Source: Marinobacterium jannaschii DSM 6295 (GTDB lineage Bacteria > Pseudomonadota > Gammaproteobacteria > Pseudomonadales > Balneatricaceae). Taken from it: DNA of 52,247 nt. The translations under genes were made by a program, and so were the position numbers. The DNA lies in the NCBI RefSeq assembly GCF_000620085.1, contig NZ_JHVJ01000026.1, forward strand, positions 1 through 52,247, read 5' to 3'. The notes beneath the pieces are model-generated. The model was given only the letters and a program-made list of their open reading frames with translations, had not been told where the DNA came from and ran no database searches. Below are positions 1-8,976 of the stretch, in pieces (positions within the stretch are counted from its first letter, which is position 1; the number at the start of each line of letters is the position of its first letter).

Positions 1-2
1 TT

Positions 3-338
3 GCAGCCTATGCAGTGATTGGTGTCAGCGTGAGGAGGCTGATGACCGATAACGGGCCTGCGTACCGCTCTGGGCTGTTTAATCGCATCCTGACGGCGAA
101 AGGCATTAAGCATGTATACACCCGCCCTTATACACCTCGAACCAATGGCAAGGCAGAACGCTTTATTCAGACAATGTTGCGAGAGTGGGCATATGCCGTG
201 CCCTATGCCAACTCCGTGACACGTCACTGGGCATTAGCAAATTGGGTCAATCACTATAACCGGGAGCGCCGTCATGGCAGTATCGGAAACTTACCGCCGG
301 TATCTCGAATACCTAAACTTTGTGAACAACGTGCTTAG
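3..338 (+). CDS. IS481-type transposase, 3' part (cut by window edge)
   Basis: This is the C-terminal part of a DDE integrase-core transposase. The reading frame is open to the left edge, so the start and first catalytic Asp lie outside. Visible are the second catalytic Asp in MTDNG, the block YTPRTNGKAERFIQT with the catalytic Glu, and the tail NHYNRERRHGSIGNLPP, which is typical of IS481 and related IS3-like elements. The stop at 336-338 lies only about 8 bases before a plausible element end (CCACA at 342-346). This is followed by CCTAGT, matching the NCTAGN target preference known for IS481. Because the frame is intact to the edge, the gene may be complete outside the window. It is not connected functionally to the pqq genes it abuts. 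Confidence 0.85.
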   Translation, partial: AAYAVIGVSVRRLMTDNGPAYRSGLFNRILTAKGIKHVYTRPYTPRTNGKAERFIQTMLREWAYAVPYANSVTRHWALANWVNHYNRERRHGSIGNLPPVSRIPKLCEQRA

Positions 339-446
339 CATCCACACCTAGTGGTTCCTGTGCATACAGGCCGGGTTAATTGCAGACAGCAATAAAGCCA
401 GGTGAATACCCTGTGTTGGGCCTGATGAATAATATAGAGGGTATGC

Positions 447-470
447 CTGGGCCAGCGGACGCTAGCCCAG
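447..470 (-). terminator. stem-loop overlapping the pqqH stop codon
   Basis: A 10-bp stem (CTGGGCTAGC pairing with GCTGGCCCAG on the minus strand, one G-U pair) with a 4-base loop covers the last codons of pqqH. No T-run follows, so it is a poor intrinsic terminator. It may instead protect the 3' end of the transcript. Confidence 0.3.
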
Positions 471-2423
471 ATAGCGCTGATAGAACGCCAGCTCCCGCTC
501 CAGCACGGTGATATTGTTCTCCGCCTTACGGAAGCCGTGTTGCTCGTCGGGAAAGAGGTGCAGCTCGGTCTCTATGCCGTTGCGGCGGAGCTGGTCGGCC
601 ATCTGTGTGGTCTGTTCGGGCAATACCACTTTGTCTTCACTGCCCTGAAAGAAGATCACCGGGCAACGGATTTTGTCGGCGTGATGAAGCGGTGCACGTA
701 GCTGGTAGCGGTGAGATTCCGTGACAGGATCGCCGATCAGCCAGTCGAGGTAGCGGGATTCAAATTTGTGGGTGTTACGGGTCAGTGTCAGTGGGTCTGA
801 TACACCGTAGAGGCTGGCACCGGCGCGGAAGCGGTCGGAGGCGACCAGACAAGCGAGGCTGGTATAGCCGCCAGCGCTGTTGCCCCGGATAAACACTTTA
901 TCGCCATCAATCAGCTGTTGCTCCGCCAGATAATCAATGGCGGCATCGACATCCTCAACATCGGTGACGCCCCAACTTCCCTGCAATCGCATTCTGTATT
1001 CCCGGCCGTAGCCGGTACTGCCCCGATAATTCAGGTCGGCAACAGCAAAGCCACGCTGGGTCCAGTATTGCAGGCGCATATTAAGCACCGGATAGGTGGC
1101 ACCGCTGGGGCCGCCGTGGATGAAGATCACCAGTGGCGGCAGCTGCTGATCACTGGAGCAGGCTGCATTGGCAGGCGGGTAGAAAAAGCCGTGGGCCTGT
1201 TCGTTGCTATTTAGCGCATAACTGAAGTGCTGGGGCTGGGACAGGTTACCAGCATCCAGCGGCTGCTGGCCGCCGGCAACGATTCGGGTTTCTGCTCGGG
1301 CCAGGTCGATCTCAATCACCGCCGAGGTCGTGCTTTCTGACAGCGCTACGGCATAGAGCTTATTGCCGCGGCCATGCAGGTGACGGAAGTGATTAAAGGT
1401 TGTAGCTATCTCTGAGGCGTTGCCTGCCCGATCTGTTAGCCATAACCGTCCCACACCTCTTTCAAAGCTGACTGAGACCAGGCCAGGTGTAGTAATGGCA
1501 TGGTGGCGCAGGCCACACTGCCAGCCTGCGGTGGCGCACTCCCCGCCTGTCTGGCTGATTAACGCTGGTGTCGTGGCAGCGGGTTCAGGGTTTTGTGCCT
1601 TATCGGAAAATCCTGCAAGATAACGGTATATTTTCCAGTCGTTTTTAAGATCACTGACGGCCAGAAGCTGGTTATCGACGTCGAATAGCGGCTGGGTAAG
1701 CGACTGGTCGCCTGCGGCTATGCAGCTGAAGTTGTCGAATTCACCGGCATCTGACAGGTTGCCGTGGTACAGCTTTGTCCGGGTCCAGGGCTGGTCGGGG
1801 TGGTCCCACGCGATGAAGGCCAGTTGATCGCCATCGTCACTGAGTGTTGGGTAGGCGTAGAAGTCATGGCCCTGATGCAGGGTTTTCATTTCACCACTAT
1901 CCAGGCCAATGGCGACCAGCGTGTTGATCACTTCAGCGCCGGAGTGGTCTTCACAGATGGCGATCAGGCGGTCATGGGAGGGTTGCCAGATCGGTTCGAG
2001 GAAGCGGTAGCCCGGATAGTTGGTCAGGCGCTTTGTGGCACCGGTTGCATCGGCGGAGTCACAAGCTTCGCCCACGGAGTGGGCTCCTACAGGATCAAAC
2101 CACTGAAGATATAGCTGCTGGTCCTGGTTGTTAACGAAGGCCAGGCGGTTATCGAGCAGGCACCAGCTGGTGCCGCCGTATTCATGCACACGGCTGCGGA
2201 CGTTGTAGCTCTCGGGGGTGAGGGTTTCGATGCCCTGCGCGGATTCGCGGCAGATAACGCTGCGACCGCCCTCTTCCGGGCGGAATTCAACCCAGTAGAG
2301 TCGGCCCTGCGGGTCGGTTTGCAGCTGGCCATACTCTTTCATCCCGGCAACCACGTCGGCTGCGCTGAGGTCGGAAGGCCATAACCCCGGTTGTCGCGGG
2401 CTATTCGCTGCGGAAGAAGACAC
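462..2423 (-). CDS. pqqH: S9 family prolyl-oligopeptidase-type peptidase, pqqH-like
   Basis: About 653 residues: an N-terminal beta-propeller region ([27 protein letters not shown]) and a C-terminal alpha/beta-hydrolase domain. The catalytic triad is visible: Ser in RGNSAGGY, Asp in [10 protein letters not shown], His in DEQHGFRK; the oxyanion segment is [10 protein letters not shown]. The reading frame extends upstream to 2546, but that would lie deep inside pqqE. I prefer GTG at 2423, which overlaps the pqqE stop by 23 bases and leaves a normal N-terminus ([14 protein letters not shown]). In Pseudomonas a peptidase of this class (pqqH) follows pqqE in the same operon. It may help process the PqqA peptide or its fragments, but that role is inference. 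No PqqF-type M16 protease is visible here. The gene carries a REP-like palindrome in its coding sequence at 2065-2092. Confidence 0.8.
   Translation of the reverse strand: MSSSAANSPRQPGLWPSDLSAADVVAGMKEYGQLQTDPQGRLYWVEFRPEEGGRSVICRESAQGIETLTPESYNVRSRVHEYGGTSWCLLDNRLAFVNNQDQQLYLQWFDPVGAHSVGEACDSADATGATKRLTNYPGYRFLEPIWQPSHDRLIAICEDHSGAEVINTLVAIGLDSGEMKTLHQGHDFYAYPTLSDDGDQLAFIAWDHPDQPWTRTKLYHGNLSDAGEFDNFSCIAAGDQSLTQPLFDVDNQLLAVSDLKNDWKIYRYLAGFSDKAQNPEPAATTPALISQTGGECATAGWQCGLRHHAITTPGLVSVSFERGVGRLWLTDRAGNASEIATTFNHFRHLHGRGNKLYAVALSESTTSAVIEIDLARAETRIVAGGQQPLDAGNLSQPQHFSYALNSNEQAHGFFYPPANAACSSDQQLPPLVIFIHGGPSGATYPVLNMRLQYWTQRGFAVADLNYRGSTGYGREYRMRLQGSWGVTDVEDVDAAIDYLAEQQLIDGDKVFIRGNSAGGYTSLACLVASDRFRAGASLYGVSDPLTLTRNTHKFESRYLDWLIGDPVTESHRYQLRAPLHHADKIRCPVIFFQGSEDKVVLPEQTTQMADQLRRNGIETELHLFPDEQHGFRKAENNITVLERELAFYQRYLG
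2065..2092. repeat. REP-like palindrome inside pqqH
   Basis: The segment GCTTCGCCCACGGAGTGGGC followed by TCCTACAG has the hallmark of Pseudomonas-type REP elements: TTCGC, an imperfect palindrome (CCCACGGAGTGGG), then CTCCYACA. It matches the extragenic copies at 3629-3654 and 6095-6120, but here it is translated in frame in the propeller part of the peptidase, giving about nine extra residues (around VGAHSVGEA). Confidence 0.65.
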
Positions 2424-3573
2424 GGGAGTTACGCTCGTTGCGGTAGATAAATTCGCCTTCGACCGGTGTCTCGGCGCTGTCACGTGCTTCGACGATCTTA
2501 TGGTGGTGCGGTGACTTGCCACATACCGGGTCGGCATTGGTGGCATCGCCGGTCATCATGTAGGCCTGACAGCGGCAACCGCCGAAGTCTTTTTCTTTCT
2601 CATCGCAGGAGCGGCATGGCTCCTTCATCCAGTCATAGCCGCGGAATTTGTTAAAGCCAAAGGACTCATTCCATATATAGGACAACGAGCCCTCTCGCAC
2701 GTTGGGAAACTCCACTGGCAGCATTCGGGCGCTGTGACATGGCAAGGCGGTGCCATCCGGGGTGACGGTCAGGAACACCTGCCCCCAGCCGTTCATGCAG
2801 CCTTTGGGGCGCTCTTCGTAGTAGTCCGGAGTCACAAAGATCAGTTTGATCGGGTTGCCCTCGGCGGCCAGTTTTTCGCGGTATTCGTTGGTGATCCGTT
2901 CGGCACGCTCAAGCTGGGCACGGGTGGGCAGCAGCTGGTCGCGGTTTTCATAGCCCCAGCCATAATACTGACAAGTGGCCAACTCGACGAAATCGGCTTC
3001 CAGTTCGACGCATAGCTCGATGATACGGTCAATCTGGTCGATATTGTGACGATGGGTGACGAAGTTCAGCACCATCGGGTAGCCCTGGGCTTTGACCTCG
3101 CGCGCCATCTTCAGCTTCTGCTGGAACGCCTTTTTCGAACCGGCCAGCATGTTGTTGACCTCTTCGTCGCTGGCCTGAAAACTAACCTGAATATGATCCA
3201 GCCCGGCCTGACGGAACTCGGCAACTTTGCGTTCATTCAGGCCCACACCGGAGGTGATCAGGTTGGTGTAGTAACCCAGCTCCCGGGCAGCTCCGATCAG
3301 CTCGACCAGGTCCTGCCGCACCAGTGGCTCGCCGCCGGAAAAACCCAGCTGTACCGCGCCCAGCTCGCGCCCCTGACGGAAAACCTCGATCCACTCATCG
3401 GTGGTCAACTCGTTGCTATGGGCCGCGAAGTCGAGCGGATTGGAACAGTATGGGCACTGCAGTGGGCATTTATAGGTCAGCTCAGCCAATAGCCAGAGCG
3501 GCTGGCCGTGGCTCGGCGTCACGCCCGGTACGGAGTCGAGGGAGGGTTTGGCGTTACATGAGGCGTTGGCCAT
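2401..3573 (-). CDS. pqqE: PqqE, radical SAM PQQ biosynthesis enzyme
   Basis: 390 residues. PqqE uses S-adenosylmethionine and a 4Fe-4S cluster to cross-link the Glu and Tyr side chains of PqqA, the first step of PQQ synthesis, working with the peptide chaperone PqqD. The radical SAM motif CxxxCxxC is at C36, C40 and C43 (KCPLQCPYC). The GGEP motif appears as FSGGEPL. A Cys-rich SPASM/twitch region lies at the C-terminus, with seven Cys in GCMNG, PCHSA, PCRSC, GGCRC and PVCG. Length fits the family. A clear GGAGG ribosome binding site precedes the ATG. The gene is separated from pqqD by about 148 bases that hold two inverted REP elements. Confidence 0.97.
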   Translation of the reverse strand: MANASCNAKPSLDSVPGVTPSHGQPLWLLAELTYKCPLQCPYCSNPLDFAAHSNELTTDEWIEVFRQGRELGAVQLGFSGGEPLVRQDLVELIGAARELGYYTNLITSGVGLNERKVAEFRQAGLDHIQVSFQASDEEVNNMLAGSKKAFQQKLKMAREVKAQGYPMVLNFVTHRHNIDQIDRIIELCVELEADFVELATCQYYGWGYENRDQLLPTRAQLERAERITNEYREKLAAEGNPIKLIFVTPDYYEERPKGCMNGWGQVFLTVTPDGTALPCHSARMLPVEFPNVREGSLSYIWNESFGFNKFRGYDWMKEPCRSCDEKEKDFGGCRCQAYMMTGDATNADPVCGKSPHHHKIVEARDSAETPVEGEFIYRNERNSRVFFRSE

Positions 3574-3628
3574 AGCGGGCCTCCGGTGTTGTTCTTGTTA
3601 TCTGTTTTTTGCTATCCGTGGGAAAAAA

Positions 3629-3692
3629 CTTCGCTCGCGGAGCGAGCTCCCACAATAGTCAGCTAGTCTCTGTGGGAGCGCTTTTCTTCGCG
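3629..3692. repeat. pair of inverted REP elements (BIME-like) between pqqD and pqqE
   Basis: One REP unit runs 3629-3654 (CTTCGCTCGCGGAGCGAGCT then CCCACA). A second runs 3671-3692 in the opposite orientation (TGTGGGAGCG...CTTCGCG). Together they can fold the pqqD-pqqE intercistronic mRNA into a large stem. Such pairs are known to set mRNA stability or to act as partial transcription blocks, so expression of pqqE and pqqH may be lowered relative to pqqABCD. Confidence 0.75.
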
Positions 3693-3721
3693 TATAGAGT
3701 AGACCCCTGCAATAAACCGGT

Positions 3722-4006
3722 TCAGGCCTGCAGGCTGATCCAGTTCTGGTTTTCGGCGTCCTGCATAAACTCGATCACATCGCCTTCGATCCCTTCAGCC
3801 CCGTCGAATTTCTCTTTCAGCAATGCGACGATCTCGATGATGGATCTGTCGCCGTCAATCAGGGCGAGGATCTCCCCTGCCGGGCCATTGAGTTTGATCA
3901 TCCCTTCCGGGTAGAGCAGCACGTAGCAGTTCTGTGCCTGCTCCCATTGGAAACGGTACATGGCGCTTATGCCTGGAACAGAGTTGAGACTGGCCTCAGT
4001 GATCAT
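3722..4006 (-). CDS. pqqD: PqqD, PqqA-binding peptide chaperone
   Basis: 94 residues with the RiPP-recognition winged-helix fold typical of PqqD: YRFQWEQAQNCYVLLYPEG, then KLNGPAGEILALIDG and a helical end. PqqD binds the PqqA precursor and presents it to PqqE. Its ATG shares a base with the pqqC stop (TGATG), indicating translational coupling. The gene ends just before the inverted REP pair. Confidence 0.95.
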   Translation of the reverse strand: MITEASLNSVPGISAMYRFQWEQAQNCYVLLYPEGMIKLNGPAGEILALIDGDRSIIEIVALLKEKFDGAEGIEGDVIEFMQDAENQNWISLQA

Positions 4007-4767
4007 CAGAACAACCCCCGGTGGTAAACTTTCTGATCGGTTACGGTGTGGTACGGTGGCCGGTTAAGTTCGTAGGCCATGGTCATGGCGTCGAGCATGC
4101 TCCAGAGGATATCGAGTTTGAACTGCAGGATCTCCAGCATACGTTCCTGCTGCTCACGGGTTTTATAGTGATCCAGCGTGATCTGCAGGCCATGCTCCAC
4201 ATCGCGACGGGCTTCAGTCAGGCGGTTGCGGAAGTACTGGTAGCCGTTGGCGTCGATCCAGGGGTAATGCTCCGGCCAGGTCTTCAGCCGTGACTGGTGG
4301 ATGGTTGGCGCAAACAGCTCGGTCAGCGAGGAGCTGGCGGCCTCTTTCCAGTTGGCGCGGCGGGCGAAGTTAACATAGGCGTCGACGGCAAAACGGACAC
4401 CGGGCAATACATGCTCCTGGGAGATAATCTCCTCACGGGTCAGGCCCACGGCTTCACCCAAACGCAGCCAGGCCTCGATACCACCTTCGGCACCGTCATA
4501 GCCATCGTGATCCAGCACCCGCTGTATCCACTGGCGGCGTACGTCACGATCCGGGCAGTTAGCCATAATGGCGGCATCTTTCACCGGGATCATAATCTGG
4601 TAGTAAAAGCGGTTCGCGACCCAGCCGCGAATCTGCTCCGGGGTACAGGTGCCTTCGTACATGGCGATATGGAACGGGTGATGGATATGGTAAAGGTCGC
4701 CCTTGGCCCGCAGCGCCGCTTCAAACTCTTCGCGGCTCATGGCCGCCTGATCGCAATGTTCTGACAT
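4006..4767 (-). CDS. pqqC: PqqC, pyrroloquinoline-quinone synthase
   Basis: 253 residues, normal family length. PqqC is a cofactorless oxidase that carries out the final ring closure and oxidation of the PQQ precursor (AHQQ) to PQQ using oxygen. Family blocks seen include [14 protein letters not shown] near the N-terminus, [19 protein letters not shown], and [14 protein letters not shown] in the C-terminal helical bundle. A strong AGGAGG ribosome binding site precedes the ATG, 9 bases after pqqB. Confidence 0.97.
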   Translation of the reverse strand: MSEHCDQAAMSREEFEAALRAKGDLYHIHHPFHIAMYEGTCTPEQIRGWVANRFYYQIMIPVKDAAIMANCPDRDVRRQWIQRVLDHDGYDGAEGGIEAWLRLGEAVGLTREEIISQEHVLPGVRFAVDAYVNFARRANWKEAASSSLTELFAPTIHQSRLKTWPEHYPWIDANGYQYFRNRLTEARRDVEHGLQITLDHYKTREQQERMLEILQFKLDILWSMLDAMTMAYELNRPPYHTVTDQKVYHRGLF

Positions 4768-4776
4768 GCTCGCCTC

Positions 4777-5697
4777 CTACAACTCTATGCTCATGCCGTC
4801 ATACGACACTTCAATACCGTGACTCACCAGCTCGGCACGCTCTGCCGAATCCTCATCCAGGATCGGGTTGGTATTATTTATATGGATCAGTACCTTGCGC
4901 GGCTTCTCCAGGGTATCCAGGTATTCGATCATGCCGCCCGGGCCGGACTGACAAAGATGGCCCATCTCCTGCCCGGTTTTGGTGCCGACACCGGTGACGA
5001 TCATCTCGTCATCACGCCAGATAGTGCCATCCACCAGCACGCAGTCTGACGATTCCATATAGGGACGCAGGTGGGGTTCGATCTGACCCAGGCCCGGGGC
5101 GTAGAACACCGACTTGCCGGTTTCACGGTCACGAATATGAATACCGATATTGTCGCCCGGATGTGGGTCGTTTCGGTGTGGCGAATATGGCGGCGCACTG
5201 CTGCTGAGCGGTATTGCAGTCAGTTGCAGCCGCGGGAATTTCGGGATCTCGAAGCGGTTCCGGCCCTCTTCTATATTGATCTCATGCCAGTTAATACCGC
5301 CATTCCAGTGCTCCAGCATATTGAATACCGGGAAGCCACTGCTCAGGTCCTGACGCACCATCTCGGTACACCAGATATCGTGCGGGCAGCCTTCGCGCAG
5401 CATCAGCAGACCGGTTGTGTGGTCGATCTGGCTGTCCATAAAGACGATGGCGGCGATGCCGGTATCACGGATCTGCCGTGCAGGCTGCATCGGCGCGAAA
5501 CTGTCCAGCTGAGCGCGGATATCGGGTGAGGTATTAAACAGAATCCAGTCTTCACCATCGATGCTGACAGCAATCGATGACTGGGTGCGGGGGCTGGCGT
5601 TAAGGGTTCCGGCGCGAACACCCTTGCAGTTGGGGCAGTTACAGTTCCACTGGGGGAAGCCCCCTCCGGCAGCTGAACCTAAAACCTGTATTTTCAT
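4777..5697 (-). CDS. pqqB: PqqB, metallo-beta-lactamase-fold PQQ biosynthesis protein
   Basis: 306 residues. PqqB is a metallo-beta-lactamase-fold hydroxylase thought to act on the Glu-Tyr dipeptide intermediate. The N-terminus has the characteristic [19 protein letters not shown] segment with the CxCxxC zinc site. The active-site region reads [15 protein letters not shown], in place of the classical HxHxDH of the fold, which is normal for PqqB. It lies about 120 bases downstream of pqqA, which allows much higher pqqA levels, as in other pqq operons. Confidence 0.96.
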   Translation of the reverse strand: MKIQVLGSAAGGGFPQWNCNCPNCKGVRAGTLNASPRTQSSIAVSIDGEDWILFNTSPDIRAQLDSFAPMQPARQIRDTGIAAIVFMDSQIDHTTGLLMLREGCPHDIWCTEMVRQDLSSGFPVFNMLEHWNGGINWHEINIEEGRNRFEIPKFPRLQLTAIPLSSSAPPYSPHRNDPHPGDNIGIHIRDRETGKSVFYAPGLGQIEPHLRPYMESSDCVLVDGTIWRDDEMIVTGVGTKTGQEMGHLCQSGPGGMIEYLDTLEKPRKVLIHINNTNPILDEDSAERAELVSHGIEVSYDGMSIEL

Positions 5698-5818
5698 TAT
5701 TATTCCCGGCTTTGAGGAATCCCGGAGTACTCAGTGCGGCTTCAGAAGGTGGGTACGACGGGCTTCGGAAGGCAAAAACTGCCGCAGGGCATAGGGGCCC
5801 CACAGCAGTCAACGGTGC

Positions 5819-5890
5819 TTAGCGGTTTGCGAAGTACATAGTGACTTCAAAACCAATGCGCAGATCCTGGTAAGCAGGTTTAGTCCACAT
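5819..5890 (-). CDS. pqqA: PqqA, PQQ precursor peptide
   Basis: A 23-codon gene starting [15 protein letters not shown] and ending TMYFANR. It holds the conserved Glu15 and Tyr19 (ExxxY) whose side chains are joined and become the PQQ skeleton. The ribosome binding site AGGAAAGG lies about 5 bases before the ATG. It is the first gene of the operon; its promoter should lie between 5891 and about 6025. Length and residues match the family. Confidence 0.97.
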   Translation of the reverse strand: MWTKPAYQDLRIGFEVTMYFANR

Positions 5891-6026
5891 AGTGCCTTTC
5901 CTCTTTTTTGTTTTCGGATGTGAAACAACGTCCTTTGATGATAGGCAGCCCCCCTTCGGGCAAGAATGGTACTTTGGAACTAAAAGGGTGCTGATTTGGT
6001 CGAGGGTAATACTACCCAGCAGATGT

Positions 6027-6063
6027 AAAAGCCCGGTTTAATAAGGATTTGCAGGGGCTTTTT
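6027..6063 (-). terminator. probable intrinsic terminator of the tonB operon
   Basis: Arms AAAAGCCC (6027-6034) and GGGCTTTT (6055-6062) form an 8-bp stem around a 20-base loop, with T-runs on both strands. It lies about 110 bases past the TPR gene stop and ahead of the pqqA promoter, so it would insulate the two minus-strand operons. Confidence 0.5.
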
Positions 6064-6094
6064 CCCGAGCGACAGGAGCTGGGCACGGGGTTCA

Positions 6095-6120
6095 TTCGCG
6101 CACGGAGTGCACTCCCACAG
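6095..6120. repeat. REP-like palindrome downstream of the TPR gene
   Basis: TTCGCGCACGGAGTGCACTC followed by CCACAG is the same type of element as those at 2065-2092 and 3629-3654: a TTCGC start, a GCAC-GGA-GTGC palindrome and a CTCCCACA end. It is extragenic, in the gap between the TPR gene and pqqA. Confidence 0.65.
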
Positions 6121-6171
6121 AGACGTCATCTGTCACTGCTTTTATCAGAGCTAGCTGCTGTATAGCGGTCT

Positions 6172-7398
6172 TTAGCTGTTGCTTTCTATCTGGTCGATAT
6201 AGCCCAGCCAGTTGCGGGCGCTGCGGGCGGTGGCTTTTTCGGCCTTTGCCTGGGTGAAGGATCTGCGGGCGTCGTCCAGCTTGTGCTGGTTGACCTGGGC
6301 GATGCCTCGCATCACCAACAGCTGCCCCTTGTTGCCGGGTTTGCGCGCCAGTGCACGATCGATAGTACGTACGGCGTCATCCCAGCGTTTCAGACTGATC
6401 TCAACCTGGGCCAGCTGCCTCAGTGTCTTAGTGTCGTTTTTGATGGCGAGCAGCTTCTGCAGGGTCGGGCGCGCATCATTGTATTCCCGGGCCAATAGCT
6501 GGGCTGAAGACAGCAGTTTGAGGCTTTTGCTGCCGGACTTGAGCTGGCCCTTTTCAAGCGCTTCACTCAGCACCTCTGCGGCACGCTGTGGCGCACCCTG
6601 GCGGACCAGCATCTGGCCCAGCAGCATATAGTGACGCTCTTTAGTAAACAGGCCGTCGATATAGGCCGAACGCAGCGTTGCCAGTGCCTGTTTGTCGAGC
6701 TTGCGTCGCTGATAGACGTCTGTCAGCTGCTCCCAATAGGTCATTTTACCGGGAAACAGTACAATCATGGTCTTGAGCAGGCGGCTGGATGACTTATGTT
6801 GTTTCAGCCTCAGATGGGCACCCAGCTGAAGCTGGTACCAGCTCTCCGGGGCCTTCTTGCGCATTGATATGGCTTTTTTGATCGGACTGATCAGCGCGCT
6901 CCACTGCTTCAGTTGACTGTAGCCCTGGGCGATCAGCAGGTGGTCATTGGCCTTGATCATTGTCGGCGCTTTTTGCGTTGCTTCGGCCATCCATTGCTGC
7001 ATCTCGCTGATGCCCTCAGACCACTGCTCTTCACTGAAATAGAGCTGGGCGATGGCATGCCTTAGTTTGAGCTGCTCAGTTTCAGGCAGGGCGTTTTGGG
7101 CATAGGCCAGCTTGAACTGTTTCAGAGCCGCGCTATAGCGTTCGCGGCTAAGATCGATATTGCCCAGCAACTGATGCACCAACGCCTTAGCATAGGGCTT
7201 GAGCGGCTTTTCCTGCATAGCCCGCAGGATCTTACCGGCGTCGGTCAGCTTCTCCGCCATCAGCGCATCCTTCGCTGCCATCAGTTGCTTATGCTCAAAG
7301 GCTGTCAGTACCGGCTTGGCGGCTGCAGCAGAGAGCGGCGCGTAGCTCAGTAAGAGCGCAAGGCCGATTGCATTAAGCGTCTTTGTTGTTCGCGTCAC
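6172..7398 (-). CDS. TPR-repeat periplasmic protein of the TonB2-type operon
   Basis: 408 residues with an N-terminal signal peptide (LNAIGLALLLSYAPLSAAAA) followed by tetratricopeptide-like helical repeats, for example YAKALVHQLLGNIDLSRERY, RAAEVLSEALEKG and AVRTIDRALARKPGN. The start overlaps the tonB stop by ATGA, so it is translated together with tonB. A TPR protein in this final position is a regular member of TtpC-type TonB2 operons in Vibrio and relatives. Its role is not defined; a scaffold for the periplasmic TonB complex is plausible. Confidence 0.8.
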   Translation of the reverse strand: MTRTTKTLNAIGLALLLSYAPLSAAAAKPVLTAFEHKQLMAAKDALMAEKLTDAGKILRAMQEKPLKPYAKALVHQLLGNIDLSRERYSAALKQFKLAYAQNALPETEQLKLRHAIAQLYFSEEQWSEGISEMQQWMAEATQKAPTMIKANDHLLIAQGYSQLKQWSALISPIKKAISMRKKAPESWYQLQLGAHLRLKQHKSSSRLLKTMIVLFPGKMTYWEQLTDVYQRRKLDKQALATLRSAYIDGLFTKERHYMLLGQMLVRQGAPQRAAEVLSEALEKGQLKSGSKSLKLLSSAQLLAREYNDARPTLQKLLAIKNDTKTLRQLAQVEISLKRWDDAVRTIDRALARKPGNKGQLLVMRGIAQVNQHKLDDARRSFTQAKAEKATARSARNWLGYIDQIESNS

Positions 7399-8069
7399 TT
7401 ATCAATCCTGAATTCAATCGGCTGACGTACTTTGTACTCAACCGGCTTGCCATTGCTATAACGCACTTCGTAGCGGGAACGCAGCAACGCGCGCTTGGCG
7501 GCTTTCTCAAAGACGCCCTTGGGCGTCGCTTCAACAACCTTAAAGCTCTCGGCAATGGCACGCCCCTGAGTATCAATACGGTATTCAAAAACAACCTTGC
7601 CCTCTATCTTGCGCCGCAGTGCACGGCGCGGATATTTGGCATCGACCTGCTTCAGAAACGTTGCCTTACCGATCGTCACCGCCTGGGGTGCGGGCGGCGC
7701 GATCGGGCCTGGTGTTACCGGCTGGGCGATCTCGGCCGAGATATTAGGCGCGGCGTTGATCTTAACGCCAACGTCGATCTTCGGCGTTGGGATATCGATC
7801 TGAGGCTGGTCGATATTCACCTGGGTATCGACACTCATCTTCTGCTGCGGCGCCGGCGGTTGAGGTGTCAGTTCAAGCGGTGGCGGCGGTGGCGCGCGCT
7901 CACGCAGCTCGGCCTGGCTGTCCATCTTGAGGCGGAACAGATCAATACTGAGGGCCGTCCCCCTGTCGCCAATCGGCTGGCTGGCACCGATTCCAGCCAG
8001 GTAGGCCATCAGCAGGAAGGTGCCGAGGGTCAGCGGCAGCGCCAGCGGCAGAAAAAACAGACTGCGCAT
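7395..8069 (-). CDS. tonB: TonB energy-transducing protein
   Basis: 224 residues: an N-terminal membrane anchor (FFLPLALPLTLGTFLLMAYLAG), a Pro-rich linker (PPPPPLELTPQPPAPQQ), and a C-terminal TonB domain (KYPRRALRRKIEGKVVFEYR, then KRALLRSRYEVRYSNGKPV). It carries proton-motive energy from ExbBD to TonB-dependent outer-membrane receptors. The start shares one base with the exbD stop. The short periplasmic linker fits TonB2-type proteins, which depend on TtpC. Confidence 0.93.
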   Translation of the reverse strand: MRSLFFLPLALPLTLGTFLLMAYLAGIGASQPIGDRGTALSIDLFRLKMDSQAELRERAPPPPPLELTPQPPAPQQKMSVDTQVNIDQPQIDIPTPKIDVGVKINAAPNISAEIAQPVTPGPIAPPAPQAVTIGKATFLKQVDAKYPRRALRRKIEGKVVFEYRIDTQGRAIAESFKVVEATPKGVFEKAAKRALLRSRYEVRYSNGKPVEYKVRQPIEFRIDK

Positions 8070-8482
8070 CAGTGCGCGCCTTCCTTCGCAGCAACGGATA
8101 CTTTATCGATTCCGGACAGTTTCACCTGGTCCAGCACCTTGATCAGGACGCCGGTTTTGGCATCTTTATCCGACTGGATGATCACGCCGATATCAGGCTG
8201 CTCGACCTTAAGGCGCTCAAGCGTCGGGCGGATCATACGCAGGTCGATCTGCTTGCGATCAAGCCAGATATCGCCCTGTGCGGTAATCGCCAGCATAGCG
8301 CCGCTGGCCTCTTTAGTGGCCGCTGTGGAAGATGTCGGACGGTTGATATCCACCCCGGACTCGCGCACAAAGGTGGTCGATACGATAAAGAAGATCAGCA
8401 TGATAAAGACGATGTCGAGCATCGGCGTCATATCGATCTCAGCACTGTTGTCCTGGGTCTCAAAATTAATTCGACTTCTCAT
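8069..8482 (-). CDS. exbD: ExbD biopolymer transport protein
   Basis: 137 residues with a single membrane helix (PMLDIVFIMLIFFIVSTTFV) carrying the essential Asp (D23) that takes part in proton flow. A periplasmic ExbD/TolR domain follows (GDIWLDRKQIDLRMI, GVIIQSDKDAKTGVLIKVLD). It pairs with ExbB to drive TonB. The start overlaps the exbB stop (ATGA). Confidence 0.95.
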   Translation of the reverse strand: MRSRINFETQDNSAEIDMTPMLDIVFIMLIFFIVSTTFVRESGVDINRPTSSTAATKEASGAMLAITAQGDIWLDRKQIDLRMIRPTLERLKVEQPDIGVIIQSDKDAKTGVLIKVLDQVKLSGIDKVSVAAKEGAH

Positions 8483-8976
8483 CCCGGCTCTCCCATCGCT
8501 CGCAGGCTGTTCTGTTGTAGCTGGCTCCAGCGCTGCAGGCGGCTATACAGCAACAAGCCCGTGACGGCGACCACCATCCCTGCCATGGTTGGCAGCGTTG
8601 CCCGGGCAACGCCTGCCGCCATCAGGCGTGCATTGCCCGTACCGTTTAACGCCAGCTGGTCAAACACCTGAATCATCCCGGTGACGGTTCCCAACAGCCC
8701 GACCAGCGGACAAAGGGCAATCAGCGTCTTGATCAGCGGTAGATTGTTTTGTAGGGCAATCAGCGCATCGCAGCGTTGGTGAATCATCTGGGCAAGGCCA
8801 CTGCTGGCATAACAGCGTTTACGCATCCGCGGATAGTCAAAATACTTAAACCAGATCCGCTCCAGCAGCAGGCTCCACAGAATCAGCGCCAGGCCTGCCA
8901 GCAATAGCAGTACCGGCCCACCGGCATGCAGAAACTGCAGCAGGACGCCCTCTGCCAGCTCCCGGTCAAGCTGCAT
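8479..8976 (-). CDS. exbB: ExbB, MotA/TolQ/ExbB proton channel protein
   Basis: About 165 residues from the ATG at 8976, which overlaps the ttpC stop by 11 bases and has GGAG 8 bases upstream; the frame is open to 9003. It has three membrane segments: GGPVLLLLAGLALILWSLLL; LIALCPLVGLLGTVTGMIQVF, with the conserved LLGTVTGM motif; and TLPTMAGMVVAVTGLLLYSRL. It is short, as ExbB2 proteins of TonB2 systems are, and forms the motor with ExbD. Confidence 0.93.
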   Translation of the reverse strand: MQLDRELAEGVLLQFLHAGGPVLLLLAGLALILWSLLLERIWFKYFDYPRMRKRCYASSGLAQMIHQRCDALIALQNNLPLIKTLIALCPLVGLLGTVTGMIQVFDQLALNGTGNARLMAAGVARATLPTMAGMVVAVTGLLLYSRLQRWSQLQQNSLRAMGEPG

